In this document: positions 61,719 to 64,000 of the stretch, in pieces
Numbering within the stretch: the first letter of the stretch is position 1
Layout: every line of letters starts with the position of its first letter
Source: Serinus canaria
Taxonomy: Eukaryota; Chordata; Aves; Passeriformes; Fringillidae
Direction: 5' to 3'
DNA length: 64,000 nucleotides
NCBI RefSeq assembly: GCF_022539315.1
Contig: NC_066316.1
Coordinates: 68,001,494-68,065,493, forward strand
Position numbers and translations under genes: made by a program
Notes under the pieces: generated by a model
The model's database searches: none
What the model was told of the DNA's origin: nothing
What the model saw: only the letters and a program-made list of their open reading frames with translations

Positions 61719-64000
61719 GTGAGGAAGGGCCTGCGTGTCAGGGCTCTGACTGCACGGTTAGGTGTTGGGAAAGCTCCAGATCTCCCTTCTTGCTGCCTGA
61801 GGAGACCAAACACTCTCCAAACTCTTCTCCTGATAGTGGATTTTTTTCTTCAACAGCACTTGTCATGCATTTCTTTTAGGGGTGCCTTTTCTGTCTTGTT
61901 TTCTCTGTGTGCTGAAAACAGCCACAATGATTTTAAATCCCTAGCTGTATAGCAAATACTTTTTGTCCTCCTCACTTCCTTTTCCTTTGAAGTATCTGGT
62001 GACATTGGGTGCTAGCACATTCAGTCCTGTGGAAGTTCTGGTCTTTGCCTGAGTCTGAAAACTGAACTACTCACACAGACAAGTTTATAAAGAGAAAACA
62101 ATATTTGCAACAGTAATTAGAAGAGGAGAGGTAATGGATGATTTGTTTACATTTTCAAGGTCACTGTTCCTAATTACAGTCCTCAAAAACAAAAACATCC
62201 TGTTTTGAAATTGGCAGCAATCGGTGGGGTGTTTTTATAGCATTTTCCAGTTTGTTTTTAAGGAACTAGAAAGACATCAGGAATCTTCAAATCTCAAATA
62301 AACGTTGCCATAATACATTTCAGGAAGTTCTTAGATTGCTTTTAAGAGAGTTTTTCCTTCAGAGAATATACAAACATGAATTCAAATGCTAATATACTTC
62401 ATTGCCTGCAGCTAGTTCTGCTTGTCTTTGTTTTTCAAGAAATAGGCAGCCTGGGCTAAGGAGCTGCTCTTCTGTAAGATTTACAAAGCAAGCAGGGCAA
62501 CGTTTGTTTGGCTTGTTATTTAAAAATGCAAGATGTCCTTTTCAGTTCACTTTTTACCTTTTTAAAATGTTTTCTTTTGATTCAGCTCTACTGATCGAAA
62601 CATTTTGAAGATAAGAGCAGAGAAAAGGAGCCTTTTCCTTCTTCTTCCTAATCATACTGTAACTGTGCTAGGCTGTGCATTAGTGAAACATCTGAGGAGA
62701 CAGAGATGGCTTTTCTTAGATGTGAGCCTTGCATTGTTTTGATTTTAGAAGAATTAGTCACACAGCAAAAAACTAATGATCCAGTCCAGAAAAAGTGTAC
62801 AAGTCTTGTGACATACCAGACCTGCTGAGGCCAGTGTTGGGTTATCATGGTAGAACAGAGTGATTGTAACACCTTCTGTGAAAGAGAAGGATGTAGGGGT
62901 GAATTCTGAGTGTGTAACTTTCTGAAAACAGTGGGCTGGATGGCAGCCAAGGAACATAATGCACACATAACACATGCAACCAGGCTTTCCTCTAGCTGTG
63001 TACTTATGGGATTTGGTTAAGTGTTTTGGTGCATTATGAACAGCATATAAAGCCTCTTGCTCTGGTAGCATTTGAGGAGCTCCCCTGTGCAAAGCTGTGG
63101 CTTAGTGAAGTCAGGAGCTGACTTTCTCCCAGTGGGGATAAAGGTGTTACACACTCTGAGACTTTCTGGTGTTTTATACTTGTGAAATACCTGAGCGGGT
63201 TGACTGTCCTCACATTTTTCTGTTTAGGTTTTCCTTAACTTAGAAGGAAGGCAGCCTGAGAAGTTGTATATTGTGTAGAGACACCATTCTTCTGGTGAAT
63301 GTGAGTGGAATGTTCCCTTGACTGAATAAATAAGTTAATTCAAAACAGTTTCACAGAATATTTTCCGAAGCGCTTTTTTCCAATTAGAAAATTAAAACAT
63401 GCTCTTCGTCCCATTTTTAATTTAAGAACCCTTCCGCCTACCCTCAATGTTGCTCCGTTCCCACTTCAAGGCAGGAATTCCAGCTGCATTTGAAGTTAAT
63501 GCCTCAGTTTATCCATGCTTTTATTCTTTGAGATTTGGGACTTGATCCAAGACCCTACAAGTGACTGAAACTGCTTCCACTGATGTTAGAAAATCGGACT
63601 GTAGAAGACAGCTCAGACAAGATCTCCTGGAGTTCTTGCTGTTGTAGTCTTGAAAAGAAAACTTGCATTTTGGGGGTTTTGTGTGCAAGAGAATCAAAGA
63701 ACTTGGATGGGCTCATTTGCACCCTGACTCAGATGAGAGCACACCTGCTACTCTGCAGGCAATACTGGGACCTCATCCACACCAGGGAAACCCACCCTGA
63801 TATTTTGGCAAGAAATACAAACACTTTTTGGAGTCAGAGTGGATGTGAGAAAAGATTAGAAGAACTTGATCTAACTGGCTATGTGGCAAAACAGTCCTCA
63901 GTTCTCTGAGGATTGTAAATAGCCTGGAGGCAGAGGATTTATCTAGTAATATATTAGGATGTGGCTGACAAAGGAAACATGTAGTCAGAGTATTTTTGGA
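61719..64000 (+). other. METTL24: METTL24 intron 4 (start), runs past window edge
   Basis: Begins with GTGAGG. I searched by eye for the next expected segment (IDVLKADLE...) and did not find it, so the terminal exon or exons lie beyond 64,000. The open frame at 63,583-63,909 shows no family resemblance. Confidence 0.8.

Noticed and set aside
61374..61952. 192-codon frame starting upstream of METTL24 exon 4 and running past it
   Set aside because: Only 61,490-61,718 is homologous to METTL24; the flanks are intron read-through beyond clear AG and GT splice sites.
1..64000. CRISPR array, bacterial operon, tRNA or rRNA genes, complete endogenous retrovirus
   Set aside because: No regularly spaced repeats, no clustered prokaryotic-type genes, no cloverleaf or rRNA sequence recognised, and no pair of LTRs seen; the window is ordinary vertebrate DNA.

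Overview
This is vertebrate nuclear DNA, most likely from a bird. The coding sequence lies in short exons with GT/AG splice sites, split by large introns. There are CpG-island promoters, and two pieces of CR1 LINE, one of them with the typical avian CR1 3' end. I recognise two protein-coding genes, DDO (D-aspartate oxidase) and METTL24 (methyltransferase-like 24), both on the + strand. As I recall, they are also adjacent and co-oriented on human 6q21, which supports both identifications. I cannot name the species; nothing seen goes beyond 'bird'.

Layout. 1-5,460: non-coding, with one tight inverted repeat (4,123-4,163). 5,460-6,310: a GC- and CpG-rich island with no recognisable coding exon, a candidate promoter and untranslated first exon for DDO. 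6,310-10,255: non-coding, with a 28-base poly-A run, a (TG)n microsatellite and the first copy of a 175-bp repeat. 10,292-14,947: four coding exons of DDO; the second copy of the 175-bp repeat is in its intron 2. 14,948-31,540: intergenic, with an internally deleted CR1 at about 17.4-18.4 kb and an AT-rich hairpin at 22.6 kb. 31,540-32,400: CpG island holding the first coding exon of METTL24. 32,135-64,000: the rest of METTL24, with exons at 51.6, 55.8 and 61.5 kb and very long introns. Its last exon or exons lie beyond the right edge. Intron 1 (19.5 kb) contains a second CR1 fragment and a perfect 30-bp stem hairpin; intron 3 contains a GC-rich CpG patch.

DDO is a peroxisomal FAD enzyme that degrades D-aspartate. 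METTL24 is a poorly characterised putative SAM-dependent methyltransferase with an N-terminal hydrophobic anchor. They are neighbours but have no known functional link.

The observation most worth checking is a single missing base in DDO exon 2. It shifts the frame near residue 80 and creates a stop in exon 3, although all splice sites, the remaining coding sequence and a canonical peroxisomal targeting tail are intact. I found no evidence for a new multi-gene system; most of the window is ordinary intron and intergenic DNA.
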